64,000 nt of DNA from Pseudaminobacter sp047739745 (GCF_047739745.1 NZ_JBLLVA010000009.1:62001-126000); one strand, 5' to 3'. Positions 24,584 through 34,640 are shown, numbered from the stretch's first letter. Notes: generated from the sequence alone by a model not told the origin. Made by a program: numbers and translations.

Positions 24584-25327
24584 CTATTCCCGGTTGCCCA
24601 GGAACTGCAGCATGAACATGAACAGATTGATGAAGTCGAGATAGAGCCTGAGCGCGCCCATGATGGCCTTGCGGCCGGTGGCGAGCACGTCGTCGCTTTC
24701 CCAATACATCTCCTTGATCTTCTGCGTGTCGTAGGCCGTGAGGCCGGCAAAGATCAGCACGCCGATCGCCGAAATGGCGAACTGTAGCGCCGAGGAGGCG
24801 AGGAAGATGTTCACCACCATCGCGATGATGAGGCCGATCAGGCCCATGAACAGGAACGAGCCCATGCCGGTCAGGTCGCGCTTGGTCGTATAGCCCCAGA
24901 GCGACAGGCCGCCGAAGGACGCCGCGGTGATGAAGAACACGCGCACGATGCTCTCGCCGGTAAAGACGAGGAAGATCGAGGCGAGCGATAGGCCCATCAG
25001 GGCAGCGAAGGCCCAGAAAGTCAATTGCGCCGCCGAAACGCTCATCTTCTCGATGCGCGCGCTCAGGAAAAACACGAAGCCGAGCGGGGCAAGCATGATC
25101 ACCCAGCGCAGCGGGCTTGCGAAGATCAGTTGGCCGAAGCCGGTCAACTGCCCGTTGGAGACAGCCATCTGCGCGGTGGCGAATGCGGCGACGCCGGTGA
25201 TTGCGAGGCCGAGCGCCATCAGGTTGTAAACCTTGATCATATAGGCGCGCAGGCCCTCGTCGATGCCGGCGTCGGTGCGGGTTCCCGCCGGTGCGACGCG
25301 CGCCTGGTAGTTGCGAAGGTCAGCCAT
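24584..25327 (-). CDS. Bax inhibitor-1/YccA-family membrane protein
   Basis: 247 residues, seven helices, with the BI-1 C-terminal signature GLTAYDTQKIKEMYWE and a long N-terminal cytosolic tail. Family members are pH-sensitive calcium leak channels or FtsH-interacting proteins (YccA type). It looks like an ordinary chromosomal-type gene and has its own terminator. No link to copper is apparent. Confidence 0.92.
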   Translation of the reverse strand: MADLRNYQARVAPAGTRTDAGIDEGLRAYMIKVYNLMALGLAITGVAAFATAQMAVSNGQLTGFGQLIFASPLRWVIMLAPLGFVFFLSARIEKMSVSAAQLTFWAFAALMGLSLASIFLVFTGESIVRVFFITAASFGGLSLWGYTTKRDLTGMGSFLFMGLIGLIIAMVVNIFLASSALQFAISAIGVLIFAGLTAYDTQKIKEMYWESDDVLATGRKAIMGALRLYLDFINLFMFMLQFLGNRE

Positions 25328-25847
25328 TGTTTCCTCTACTTGCTTCTGTCCCGTCCGGTGTCAGGCCCATCATCCCGGAGGGAATGGCCCAGGCGCCGCT
25401 GGCGTGACTCCAGCATGCCTTGTGCGAGATATGATGATTATTGGATGAAGGACAAGGCCGGACGGTTTGGTTATCGATCTGGTTGCGCGGTTGAGCTGGC
25501 CACCCGAATCGGCTGACAGTTCTGTTCTGGTGGCCGAAGGCGAAATGCTCAAGCGCGACTGAAAGGCACGCCCGGGCTTCCTCTAAACCAGATCGCTGAA
25601 CGCCGTGAGGACGAGCTGTCCCCGCCTGGTCTCCGGCGCGCGACGTCTTGGCAATGACTCATGCCGGGATCGCGAACTCTTCGCCAGCTCGCAGGCAGGA
25701 CTTGGGTTCTTTGGGCGCCCACGGTGTTGACCTGGGCGGACCGGAAGGTTCAACGCTGCTAAGCGGTTCGCACGCTCCTGCATTGCGTGGATCCGAATTT
25801 TCGCTATCGTCCTCTGAGCCCCGACAGCCATTCGATCGGACCGCACC
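25328..25847. other. 520-base region without a convincing gene
   Basis: It separates the BI-1 gene from the AhpD-like gene; both promoters should lie inside. Short frames exist on both strands but none shows a domain, a leader or a good ribosome binding site. It may be degraded sequence. Confidence 0.4.
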
Positions 25848-26453
25848 ATGCCCTTTATTGCAACGTCGACCGACGAACCCGTCGGTGAAAAGACGGCGGA
25901 GATGTTCACGCGAGCTGTACGTTCATTTGGCTATCTCCCAAACATGGTGAAGGTCTTTGGCGACCGCCCGGAAGTGATGAGCGCATGGAACGCCTTGCTT
26001 GAAAGCATAAAGAGCAACATGGATCTCCGGCGGTATGAACTCGTCACGGTCGCCGCGGCGAAACAGCTGCGGAGCTCTTATTGCATGCTTGCGCACGGCT
26101 CCATCCTACTCCGCGACCATTTCACAGCAGAAGAGGTTCAAGCCATAGTTGAAGATGCTAACGCGTCCTCACTTGACGCGATCGATCGGGCCGTGATGCA
26201 ATTCGCGGGCAAGGTTGTGCAGGACGCTACTTCGATCAGCTCGGGTGATATCGAAGGCTTGCGAAGCCATGGCTTGTCGGACCAAGAGATTTTCGACGTT
26301 GCGGCTGCTGCCGCTGCCAGGTGTTTCTTCAGCAAGATGCTGGATGCTTTGGGCGCGCAGCCAGACAGCACCTACAATGAAATCGAACCTGGCTTGAGGA
26401 AATCGCTGTTGGTTGGGCGTCAAATCGAGAGCGAGGCCGGCGGATCAAGATAG
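25848..26453 (+). CDS. carboxymuconolactone decarboxylase/AhpD-like protein
   Basis: 201 residues of the peroxidase-related CMD family. The usual active region is seen as ELVTVAAAKQLRSSYCMLAHG: a Cys followed by His, but the first Cys of the typical CxxC is replaced by Ser. So it is unlikely to be a classical AhpD peroxidase partner; it may belong to the single-Cys subgroup. A second conserved part is RCFFSKMLDALG. It is convergent with ccmH, 8 bases apart. Confidence 0.8.
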   Translation: MPFIATSTDEPVGEKTAEMFTRAVRSFGYLPNMVKVFGDRPEVMSAWNALLESIKSNMDLRRYELVTVAAAKQLRSSYCMLAHGSILLRDHFTAEEVQAIVEDANASSLDAIDRAVMQFAGKVVQDATSISSGDIEGLRSHGLSDQEIFDVAAAAAARCFFSKMLDALGAQPDSTYNEIEPGLRKSLLVGRQIESEAGGSR

Positions 26454-26461
26454 CTGAACAG

Positions 26462-26935
26462 CTATTCGCCTTCGCGCAAAACTTCCTGCAGTGCTACCTG
26501 CTCGTCTGCCGAGAGGCCCTCCGCCTCTTTTCGCTGCCGACCCCGCGCGTTCAGGAAAACGAAGAGCCCGCCCCCAAACAGCAGGATCAGAGGGGTTGAC
26601 CAGAGAGCCAAGTTCCGCATGTTGAAGCGCGGACGCAGCAGTACGAACTCGCCATAGCGCGAGACCACGAACTCAACAACCTCGGCGTCCATGTCACCCG
26701 CGCTCAGACGTTCGCGCACCAGCAGGCGCAGGTCGCGCGCCAGCTCGGCGTCGGAGTCGTCGATCGACTGGTTCTGGCACACCAAGCAGCGCAGGCCGGA
26801 GGAGAGATCGCGGGCCCGCGCCTCGAGCGCCGGATCGGCCAGGACCTCATCGGGAAGTACTGCCCCCGCCGGCGGCGGTACAAGCGCAAGAACGAAGAGC
26901 GCAAGCAGCGCAGATATCCAGGGCCGTTTGCTCAC
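26462..26935 (-). CDS. ccmH: cytochrome c maturation protein CcmH
   Basis: 157 residues: signal peptide (cleaved near AGA), the redox motif LRCLVCQNQS (Cys 50, 53), and a C-terminal membrane helix. CcmH holds or reduces apocytochrome c for haem ligation. Normally it is encoded with ccmF and ccmG; here it is alone, although a CcmG-like and a CcdA-like protein are encoded about 8-15 kb away. The remaining Ccm proteins must come from elsewhere. Confidence 0.92.
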   Translation of the reverse strand: MSKRPWISALLALFVLALVPPPAGAVLPDEVLADPALEARARDLSSGLRCLVCQNQSIDDSDAELARDLRLLVRERLSAGDMDAEVVEFVVSRYGEFVLLRPRFNMRNLALWSTPLILLFGGGLFVFLNARGRQRKEAEGLSADEQVALQEVLREGE

Positions 26936-27073
26936 GAGGATACCCCGGCCGGTTTGGCTTCGGCCGGCAGCTTCCGTTTGCCCGGCGCGCCGACAGAGGG
27001 ATAGATGCTAAGGACCGCTGCTTCATAAATGGCGGCGCGAGTGGCGTAGCTTCGCATGGGAGACGGAACCTCG

Positions 27074-29587
27074 TCATCGGAGGGACAGCGACCTGAGCCT
27101 CAGCGCGTTCCCAATTACGGATACCGACGACAGGCTCATCGCCGCCGCGGCGATCATCGGCGACAACAGGGTTCCGAGGACCGGGTAGAGAACGCCAGCG
27201 GCGACCGGCACGCCGAGCGTGTTGTAGACGAAGGCGAAGAACAGGTTCTGCTTGATGTTCCGGATCGTGGCCTGGGCGAGCGTGCGCGCCCTCACGATCC
27301 CGTTGAGATCGCCCTTCACCAGCGTGATGCCTGCGCTCTCGACCGCCACGTCAGCACCCGTTCCCATGGCGATACCAACGTCGGCCGCGGCGAGCGCCGG
27401 CGCGTCGTTGACGCCGTCGCCGGCCATGGCGATGCTGGCCCCCCTCGCCCGCAGTTCATCGATGAGCGCCTTCTTGCTCTCGGGCATCATGTCGGCGCGG
27501 ACTTCGTCGATGCCGAGCTTGGCCGCGACGGCTCTCGCCGTCCGTTCGTTGTCGCCCGTCGCCATGATGATCTTCAGACCGCTCTCGTGCAGGGCGCGGA
27601 TTGCGTCGGCGGTTGTGGCCTTTATCGGATCCGAAACCGCGACGATTCCTGCGAGCTTGCCGTCGGCCGCAACGAACATAGCGGTCTTGCCCGCGGAACG
27701 GAGTTCGTCGGCACGGTCCTTCAGCGCTTCCACGGCAATGCCGAGATCGTCCATCATCGCGCGGTTTCCGAGCGCGACCAGGCGCCCCGAAACTCTGCCC
27801 GAAACGCCCTTGCCCGTCACAGCCTCGAAATCGATAGCATCGGAAACGGACGCCCCCCTGTCCCGCGCCCCATCGACGATCGCCTCGGCAAGCGGGTGCT
27901 CCGAGCCCTTCTCCAGGCTGGCGGCCAGTCCGAGCAACTCGCCCACGTCGAAGTCCTGCGAAGCGATGACGTCCGTCAGCTTCGGCTTGCCTTCGGTCAG
28001 CGTCCCGGTCTTGTCCACGATCAGCGTGTCGACCTTGGCGAATCGCTCCAGCGCCTCGGCGTCCTTGATCAGCACGCCGGCCTGCGCGCCCCGCCCCGTC
28101 GCCGTCATGATCGACATCGGCGTCGCGAGTCCGAGCGCGCAGGGACAGGCGATGATCAGTACTGAGACGGCCGAGACGATGGCGAAGACCATGCTGGGCG
28201 GGGGTCCGAACAGCGCCCAGACGATGAAGGCGACGACCGCGACCAACACCACGGTCGGCACGAAGTAGAACGAGACCCGATCCGCCAGGCCCTGAATGGG
28301 CGCGCGCGAGCGCTGCGCCTTGGCGACCATCTCGACGATCTGGGACAGCATCGTGTCCTTGCCGACCTTGTCGGCGCGCATCACCAGCGAGCCGTTCTTG
28401 TTGAGCGTACCCCCGGTCACCGCGTCGCCTTCGGTCTTCTCGACGGGGACTGGCTCGCCGGAGATCATGGATTCGTCTACCGAGGAGCGACCTTCGAGAA
28501 CGATTCCGTCGACGGGAACGCTATCGCCCGGCCGGACGCGCAGCCTGTCGCCGGATTGCACCTCTTCCAGCGGCACATCCGCTTCCGTGCCGTCGTCGTG
28601 AAGCCGCCTTGCCGTTTTCGGGGCGAGGTCGAGCAGCGCCCGGATCGCGGAGCCCGTGCGCTCACGCGCCCGAAGCTCCAGTACCTGCCCGAGGAAGACC
28701 AGGGCGACGATCACCGCCGCCACCTCGAAATAGACCGGAACCGCGCCGCCGTGCGTGCGGAACTGATCCGGGAACAGGCCTGGAAAGAGCGTGGCGACGA
28801 CACTGTAGGCATAAGCCGCGCCGACGCCGATTGAGATCAGCGTCCACATGTTCGGGCTGCGGTTGACGACGGAATCGTAGCCTCGGCGGAAGAACGGAAC
28901 CGCGGCCCACAGCATCACCGGGGTGGCCAACGCGAGTTCGATCCAGGCCGCGGTCCTCTCTCCGATCCACTCCCGGGGCGACAGGCCGACTACCGGCCCC
29001 ATCGTCAGGATGAGCAGCGGCACGGAGAGCACGGCGCTCACCCACAGCCGGCGCGTGAAGTCCACGAGCTCGGGATTCGGCCCCTCCTCGCCCGTCGGCA
29101 CGCCCATTGGCTCCAGCGCCATGCCGCAGATCGGACAGGAGCCGGGTTCATCGCGAATGATCTCCGGATGCATCGGACAGGTGTACTGCGTCCCCGCCGC
29201 CATCACCTCGATCGCCGGTCGTGCGCTGACGAAGCTGTCCGGATTGCCCTCAAACTTCCTCTGACAGCCGGGCGAGCAGAAATAGAATCCTTGATCTTCA
29301 TGCCGGGTGAAATGCCTCGCTGTCGCACGATCCACTTTCATGCCGCAGACGGGATCGGTCGACTGTAGATATGCTTCCGGATCCATCACGAACTTGCCGC
29401 GGCAGGACGCACTGCAGAAATAATAGGTGTGGCCGCGGTAAACCGCAGTCGGCTTGCCCGCTTCCGGATCGACGGTCATTCCGCACACTGGGTCACGGGT
29501 GACCCCGACCTCGGCGCCGGGCGCCGCGTGGCGGTGATCGATGGGTGATTGGCTGTGACCGCCGTGGTTCTCGTGACCTTGTTTCAT
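27074..29587 (-). CDS. copper-type P1B ATPase with two YHS domains
   Basis: 837 residues. The N-terminus has a His-rich tail, two YHS domains (DPVCGM at 32-37 with YYFCSASC; DPVCGM at 78-83 with YFCSPGC), and a YTCPMHPEI/CPICGM heavy-metal-binding domain (135-156) instead of HMA domains. Then come the ATPase membrane core with CPCALGLATP, DKTGTLTEG phosphorylation site and GDGVNDAPAL. The CPC motif indicates Cu(I)/Ag(I) export. A CueR-type dyad at 29613-29643 lies just upstream, so regulation by CueR is likely. It is the second copper ATPase of the island; YHS-type variants may take copper from a different donor. Confidence 0.93.
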   Translation of the reverse strand: MKQGHENHGGHSQSPIDHRHAAPGAEVGVTRDPVCGMTVDPEAGKPTAVYRGHTYYFCSASCRGKFVMDPEAYLQSTDPVCGMKVDRATARHFTRHEDQGFYFCSPGCQRKFEGNPDSFVSARPAIEVMAAGTQYTCPMHPEIIRDEPGSCPICGMALEPMGVPTGEEGPNPELVDFTRRLWVSAVLSVPLLILTMGPVVGLSPREWIGERTAAWIELALATPVMLWAAVPFFRRGYDSVVNRSPNMWTLISIGVGAAYAYSVVATLFPGLFPDQFRTHGGAVPVYFEVAAVIVALVFLGQVLELRARERTGSAIRALLDLAPKTARRLHDDGTEADVPLEEVQSGDRLRVRPGDSVPVDGIVLEGRSSVDESMISGEPVPVEKTEGDAVTGGTLNKNGSLVMRADKVGKDTMLSQIVEMVAKAQRSRAPIQGLADRVSFYFVPTVVLVAVVAFIVWALFGPPPSMVFAIVSAVSVLIIACPCALGLATPMSIMTATGRGAQAGVLIKDAEALERFAKVDTLIVDKTGTLTEGKPKLTDVIASQDFDVGELLGLAASLEKGSEHPLAEAIVDGARDRGASVSDAIDFEAVTGKGVSGRVSGRLVALGNRAMMDDLGIAVEALKDRADELRSAGKTAMFVAADGKLAGIVAVSDPIKATTADAIRALHESGLKIIMATGDNERTARAVAAKLGIDEVRADMMPESKKALIDELRARGASIAMAGDGVNDAPALAAADVGIAMGTGADVAVESAGITLVKGDLNGIVRARTLAQATIRNIKQNLFFAFVYNTLGVPVAAGVLYPVLGTLLSPMIAAAAMSLSSVSVIGNALRLRSLSLR

Positions 29588-29612
29588 GGCCGATGCTCCT
29601 GTGACCCGTGAC

Positions 29613-29643
29613 CTGTAGACCTTCCACCTGCTGGAAGATCACG
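29613..29643 (-). promoter_or_regulatory. CueR-type promoter of the YHS-domain ATPase gene
   Basis: Reading the minus strand: GTGATC, 19-base spacer with dyad CTTCC-N7-GGAAG, then TACAGG. It has the same dyad and 19-base spacing as the promoters at 19838 and 34641 and lies about 25 bases before the start codon. Confidence 0.7.
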
Positions 29644-29821
29644 CTCCGTTGTTGCCCTCGAATCGTAGAGCCCGCAGGATGGGCATGATATCCACGCCGA
29701 CGTTTACACTGGGGGCCGGGCTGAGCCCTCCAGCGTTTCATCAGCCCGTCGGTTCCCTCTCACCGCTGGACCGACCGTACGGACTTGTCAGCCGGCCCAG
29801 CATTGCTCCAGTCATGCGCGA

Positions 29822-30437
29822 TCAATCGCATCCACGCACGGCGGTCCCTTGATAGAAGAAGGCGAACAGACGCGGCCCTGGACCGTACGCCGCATTCTGT
29901 GACAAAGCGCGAAGATCGCTTTCGGCCAATATCTTTGAGAAGGGCCGGTTGATGTTGCACCCGCCTGCGAAACGGCGCCAGGCGGGATTTAGGCGGTCTT
30001 GCCATCGTGAAACATTCTCGTCAGGTGATCGGCCGTGTTCAACGTAAAGGAAGCGGCCGCCGGGTTTCAGGACACGACCGATCTCGCGCAGAACAAGGTC
30101 GGGATCCAAAACAGAGCACAGCGTCCAGGTCGAGACAACACAGTCAAAGCTGCTTGGCTCGAAGGGAAGAGCCTCCCCTGCCGCTTGCAGCAGTGTTACG
30201 GGAGCGGTCGAATTCACGCTCCCCGCCCGGCGAAGCATCGCTTTCGCTAGGGTCGATGCCAGTTACGGATTCCACGGCGTGCCCATAGTGGCCGAGGTTT
30301 GATCCTGAACCGATTCCGATCTCCAAAATGCGTCCGCTCGCCTGCCCAGCGACAGTCTCACGATAGGGCCGCAGCCTATCGGCGCTCATGGCAAGGTGGG
30401 TCAGGCACGGGCATACTTTCTTGCGATAGAAGCTCAT
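29822..30437 (-). pseudogene. class I SAM-dependent methyltransferase, frameshifted
   Basis: The first part (from 30437) reads MSFYRKKVCPCLTHLAM and holds the SAM motif LEIGIGSGSNLGHYG, ending at DPSE. The second part continues in the next frame with AMLRRAG and GEALPFEPSSFDCVVSTWTLCS, RVLKPGGRFLYVEHG. One extra A in GCGAAAGCGATG near 30252 would explain the shift. Full length would be about 205 residues, close to the UbiE/phospholipid methyltransferase-like family found in metal islands. Either a true pseudogene or a sequencing error. Confidence 0.75.
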
Positions 30438-30523
30438 CCGCAAAATCTCTTCAACTCGCCAATACTCTGGCTTCCGGTGGCACGAACGACAACACCATGG
30501 CTGGGGTCAGCGCGTGTTGATCG

Positions 30524-31384
30524 TCACGGTCGGTTTCTCTCTTCCTGCCCTATGCTGTTTGCTAGTGGATGGCGCCGCGGCTCGCGAGATGCCCGAATTC
30601 GGCCCCACAGGATCAGGAGAATGCCGAGCAGCACCATCGGCAACGACAGGATCTGGCCCATGGTCAGCCTGCCGAACAGGAAACCGAGAAAAGCATCGGG
30701 CTCTCGGAACAATTCCGCGGCGATGCGGCTCAATCCGTATCCGAGCAGGAAGACGCCGGTGATCATCCCGGGCCGCCTGCGGATTGATGGTTTGTGCGCG
30801 AGTACGGCCAGAATTATGAACAGCACCAGTCCTTCGAGGAATGCCTCATAGAGCTGACTGGGATGGCGAGGCAGATCGCCCGCTCCCGGGAAGACGATAG
30901 CCCAAGGCGCGTCGCTGACGCGCCCCCACAGCTCGCCATTGATGAAGTTGGCGAGCCTGCCGAAGAAAAGTCCGATTGGGACAACGGGAGCAACAATATC
31001 GGTGAGCTTGAGCAGCGGGAGTTCGCGCTTCCAGGCAAAAATTACAATCGCGGCGGTGACGCCCAGAAGTCCTCCATGAAAGGACATGCCACCATGCCAC
31101 ACTGCCAGGATGCTCAAGGGATTCTGCAGGTAGGCTTCCCATTGATAAAATAGCACATAACCCAGCCGCCCCCCGAGAATGATGCCGAAGGTTACCCAGA
31201 GCACGAGGCTTTCCACATCGCTGGAAGTGGGTCGTCCGCCATAGAGCCGGGCGAGATAGACAGCATAGCGCCATCCAGCAAGGATTCCGACGAGGTAAGC
31301 CAGCCCATACCAGCGGATGGCAAGCGGCCCGAACTCGACCAGGACAGGGTCTATGGCGGGAAAAGTCAACGGGAATAGATCCAT
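30524..31384 (-). CDS. lgt: prolipoprotein diacylglyceryl transferase Lgt
   Basis: 286 residues, seven helices. Signature segments: IRWYGLAYLVG, HGGMSFHGGLLG, GRLANFINGELWGR and a C-terminal YGLSRIAAELFREPD. Lgt adds diacylglycerol to the lipobox Cys of prolipoproteins. ATG at 31384 has AGGAG upstream; a longer frame to 31498 is not conserved. An additional plasmid-borne copy of an essential housekeeping enzyme, as seen in other copper islands; it may serve outer-membrane channel lipoproteins of efflux pumps. Confidence 0.94.
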   Translation of the reverse strand: MDLFPLTFPAIDPVLVEFGPLAIRWYGLAYLVGILAGWRYAVYLARLYGGRPTSSDVESLVLWVTFGIILGGRLGYVLFYQWEAYLQNPLSILAVWHGGMSFHGGLLGVTAAIVIFAWKRELPLLKLTDIVAPVVPIGLFFGRLANFINGELWGRVSDAPWAIVFPGAGDLPRHPSQLYEAFLEGLVLFIILAVLAHKPSIRRRPGMITGVFLLGYGLSRIAAELFREPDAFLGFLFGRLTMGQILSLPMVLLGILLILWGRIRASREPRRHPLANSIGQEERNRP

Positions 31385-31618
31385 GATTGCTCCTGGGGTG
31401 ATTCTTTTCAAGCTCGGGGGCAGGCATTGCGTGGACTGCGCACTTGGGGCAGCTGAATGGATGCGGCTTAGGCGAAGCGTCGCCACACGATCGATCATTC
31501 ACGACGATTTTCGACACAGCGTAGTCGGGCAACAGCGGCAAATCGGGCGAACAGGTGTCGATCCTGGAAGAGGCGCGGCAACCGTTATTCGCCCAATTGC
31601 CGCTTCAACTTCAAACGA

Positions 31619-32032
31619 TCAGTGAAGCAGGGCATATTTTCCCCCCTCTCCCGACAAGTCGTCCAGGATCGGCCATTGGGGACGATCGTCACCATTGCAC
31701 CTGGCCGCGAGATGTAGGAGGGACTCCCTCAAGGCCTGAAGTCTGGCAGTCCTATTCTGAAGTTCCTCGATACATTCCAAAGCAATTGCCTTCACTTCAG
31801 CGCTGGTGCGGCTCTCGTCCTGCCATAGGGCGAGGAGGCGCCGCACGTCGTCCATGGAAAAGCCGAGTTCGCGGGCGCGGTGGATGAACCGAAGCGTGTT
31901 CACCTCCGTTTGGGAGTAGACCCTGTAACCCGCCTCTGATCTGGCCGCAGCAGGGATAAGCTCGATGCTCTCATAGTAGCGGATCATCTTCGCCGACACG
32001 TTCCAGGCGGCAGCTGTTTGTCCGATGTTCAT
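31619..32032 (-). CDS. CueR-like MerR regulator with Cys120 replaced by Trp
   Basis: 137 residues. It aligns along its whole length with the CueR at 20196-20597 (MNIGQTAAAWNVSAKMIRYY; Ser 77; Cys 112), but the metal loop reads CNGDDRPQW: the second Cu(I) ligand, Cys 120, is Trp (TGG codon). A two-coordinate Cu(I) site cannot form as in CueR unless another residue replaces it, such as Cys 87. It is 22 bases downstream of copA in the same operon. It could be constitutive, dead, or tuned to another signal. Confidence 0.88.
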   Translation of the reverse strand: MNIGQTAAAWNVSAKMIRYYESIELIPAAARSEAGYRVYSQTEVNTLRFIHRARELGFSMDDVRRLLALWQDESRTSAEVKAIALECIEELQNRTARLQALRESLLHLAARCNGDDRPQWPILDDLSGEGGKYALLH

Positions 32033-32054
32033 TTTTTCATCTCCTTTTTGGTTT

Positions 32055-34607
32055 TCACTCCGCTGGCGCAAGATGGCCCCGTCCGTCCGGTGCGGCGCTC
32101 GCATCCGCCTTCATGGGCGGCTGGAAACCCCGCAGCCGTAGGGCGTTGCTGAGCACGAAGACGCTCGACAGGGCCATTGCTGCTGCCGCTAGCACCGGCG
32201 ACAGAAGCACGCCGTAGACGGGAAAGAGCGCGCCGGCTGCGACCGGAATCAGGGCTGCGTTGTAGGCGAAGGCCCAGAACAGGTTTTGTTTGATGTTCCG
32301 CATCGTCGCCTTCGACAGCGCAATGGCGTTCGGCACACCCCTGAGGTCGCCGGAGATAAGCACCACGTCGGCGCTCTCGATGGCCACGTCGGTGCCCGTG
32401 CCGATCGCCAGCCCCACATCGGCTTCCGCGAGCGCCGGCGCATCGTTGATGCCGTCGCCCACGAAGGCCACGCTCCGGCTTCCTTCTCGCAGCCGTTTGA
32501 TTGCTTCCACCTTGCCATCGGGCAAGACCTCGGCGACCACCTCGTCAATTCCGACACGCCGCGCGATCGCTTCCGCCGTTCGCCGGTTATCACCGGTGAT
32601 CATCGCAACTTTGAGGCCCAGCGCGTGCAGCGCCGCGATCGCTTCTGGGGTCGTGGGCCTGATCGGATCGGCGACCGCGATGATGGCCGCCAGCCGGCCA
32701 TCGACTGCCGCATAGAGCGGGCTCTTGCCCTCGTCGGCAAGCCGCGCCGCTTCGTCCGCAAAAAACGACACGTCGAGACCGAGCCTGCGCATCAGCCGGT
32801 CTGCGCCGACCGCGACTGTGTGTTCGCCCATGCGGGCCTCGACGCCGAAGCCGGGGATCGCTTCGAAAGCGGAGGGCGCGGTCACCTCAAGGCCCTGCCG
32901 CTGCGCGGCTTCCACGATCGCATCCGCAATCGGGTGCTCGGAACGGCTCTCCACCCCAGCGACGAGCGCCAGGATCTGGTCGCGGTCGAAGCCGTCGGCC
33001 ACGGTCAGGTCCGTGAGTTCCGGCCGTCCCTTGGTCAGCGTGCCTGTCTTGTCGAGCGCGATCACCTGCGCGTCTCTCAGTGTCTGCAGCGCCTCGCCTT
33101 TACGGAAGAGCACTCCCATTTCGGCCGCACGGCCTGTTCCCACCATGATCGAGGTCGGGGTCGCCAGTCCCATCGCGCAGGGACAGGCGATGATCAGGAC
33201 CGCCACCGCGTTCACGAGTGCGAAGGTGAGCGCCGGCGTAGGCCCAAAAGCGAGCCAGACCAGAAAGGTCAGCGCTGCAATGACCATGACTGCGGGCACA
33301 AACCAGGCCGTCACCCGATCCACAAGCGCCTGAATGGGGAGCTTCGCCCCCTGCGCACGCTCGACCATCTGAACAATCTGCGCCAGCACTGTGTCTGAGC
33401 CGACCTTTGTCGCCTGGAAGGAGAACGCGCCCGTCTTGTTGATCGTCCCGCCGACGACTTCAGCGCCCGCGCCCTTGGCGACCGGCACGGGCTCCCCCGT
33501 GATCATCGACTCGTCTACGAAGGACGAGCCATCGGTCACCTCGCCATCGACCGGGATCTTCTCGCCGGGCCTGACCTGAACAATGTCGCCGACCTTTACC
33601 TGGTCCAGCGGAAGCTCGACTGCGGCGCCGTTGCGTAAAACGCGCGCCGTTTTGGGTGCCAGGCTGATGAGGCGCTTGATGGCCTCGCCCGTGCGGCCTT
33701 TGTTACGAGCTTCCAGATAGCGGCCAAGCAGAATCAAGGTGATGATTACGGCGGAGGCCTCAAAATAAACATTTGCCGTCCCCTCCGGCAGGATGCCCGC
33801 CGCGAAGGTCGCCACGACCGAATAGCCCCAGGCAGCGCTCGTGCCGAGCGCGACCAGGGAATTCATGTCGGGCGCGCCGCGCATTAGGGCGGGCACTCCC
33901 TTCGTGTAGAAGCGTAGGCCTGGGCCGAACTGGACGATGGTTGCAAGCACGAAGAAGAGGTAGAGCATGTTGCGCTCGCCGAGCGTGCCGTGCATCCATG
34001 CCGCCACGCCCGGTACGAAATAAGAGCTCATTTCGAGGGCGAAGATGGGCAGCGACAACGCGGCTGCGAGCAGTACGCTGGAGCGCAGGCGGCGCGTCTC
34101 GACCTCCCGTTTTTGCGCCTGGACATCGGCCGTGCTCTCCAGTGCTGTGCGCCGGGCCTCGTAACCCGCCGCGCGCACGGCCGCCTCGATATCCGGCGCC
34201 TGCGTGACGCCGGCGATGGAGCGGATCGACGCTTTCTCTGTTGCCAGATTCACATTTGCCGTGAGAACGCCGGGCACGCTCTTCAGCGCCTTTTCGATGC
34301 GGCCGACACAGGAAGCGCAACTCATGCCCTCGATCGCGAGTTCGGTCGTGTCAACCCTCGGCTCATAGCCCGCCTGCTCGATCGCGTGCATGACAGCTAG
34401 CGGATCGGGTTCACTCGCGAAGGCAACGTCAGCTCGCTCGGTCGCCAGGTTAACGGAGGCGGAGGTCACGCCGGGCACGGCACGGATCGCGTTTTCGACG
34501 CGCCCCACGCAGGAGGCGCAACTCATTCCCTCAATTCCGATGCTAACGAGTAAATTCCCGCCCCGGGTCGCCCCGGCGCTGCTGTCTGCGGCGACCGTCG
34601 AAATCAT
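32055..34607 (-). CDS. copA: Cu(I)-exporting P1B-type ATPase CopA
   Basis: 850 residues. Two N-terminal HMA domains, each GMSCASC (27-33 and 94-100), eight membrane helices, CPCAMGLATP ion site in helix 6, DKTGTLTKG phosphorylation site, GDGINDAPAL hinge, and C-terminal NALRLRGF with a short tail. It pumps Cu(I) from cytosol to periplasm. A CueR-type promoter precedes it (34641-34673) and the variant CueR follows in the same operon. The tail after the last helix is longer than needed and Ala/Asp-rich. Confidence 0.95.
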   Translation of the reverse strand: MISTVAADSSAGATRGGNLLVSIGIEGMSCASCVGRVENAIRAVPGVTSASVNLATERADVAFASEPDPLAVMHAIEQAGYEPRVDTTELAIEGMSCASCVGRIEKALKSVPGVLTANVNLATEKASIRSIAGVTQAPDIEAAVRAAGYEARRTALESTADVQAQKREVETRRLRSSVLLAAALSLPIFALEMSSYFVPGVAAWMHGTLGERNMLYLFFVLATIVQFGPGLRFYTKGVPALMRGAPDMNSLVALGTSAAWGYSVVATFAAGILPEGTANVYFEASAVIITLILLGRYLEARNKGRTGEAIKRLISLAPKTARVLRNGAAVELPLDQVKVGDIVQVRPGEKIPVDGEVTDGSSFVDESMITGEPVPVAKGAGAEVVGGTINKTGAFSFQATKVGSDTVLAQIVQMVERAQGAKLPIQALVDRVTAWFVPAVMVIAALTFLVWLAFGPTPALTFALVNAVAVLIIACPCAMGLATPTSIMVGTGRAAEMGVLFRKGEALQTLRDAQVIALDKTGTLTKGRPELTDLTVADGFDRDQILALVAGVESRSEHPIADAIVEAAQRQGLEVTAPSAFEAIPGFGVEARMGEHTVAVGADRLMRRLGLDVSFFADEAARLADEGKSPLYAAVDGRLAAIIAVADPIRPTTPEAIAALHALGLKVAMITGDNRRTAEAIARRVGIDEVVAEVLPDGKVEAIKRLREGSRSVAFVGDGINDAPALAEADVGLAIGTGTDVAIESADVVLISGDLRGVPNAIALSKATMRNIKQNLFWAFAYNAALIPVAAGALFPVYGVLLSPVLAAAAMALSSVFVLSNALRLRGFQPPMKADASAAPDGRGHLAPAE

Positions 34608-34640
34608 ATTGAACGCTCCTTGTTTCGTTCCAAGTCGCGC

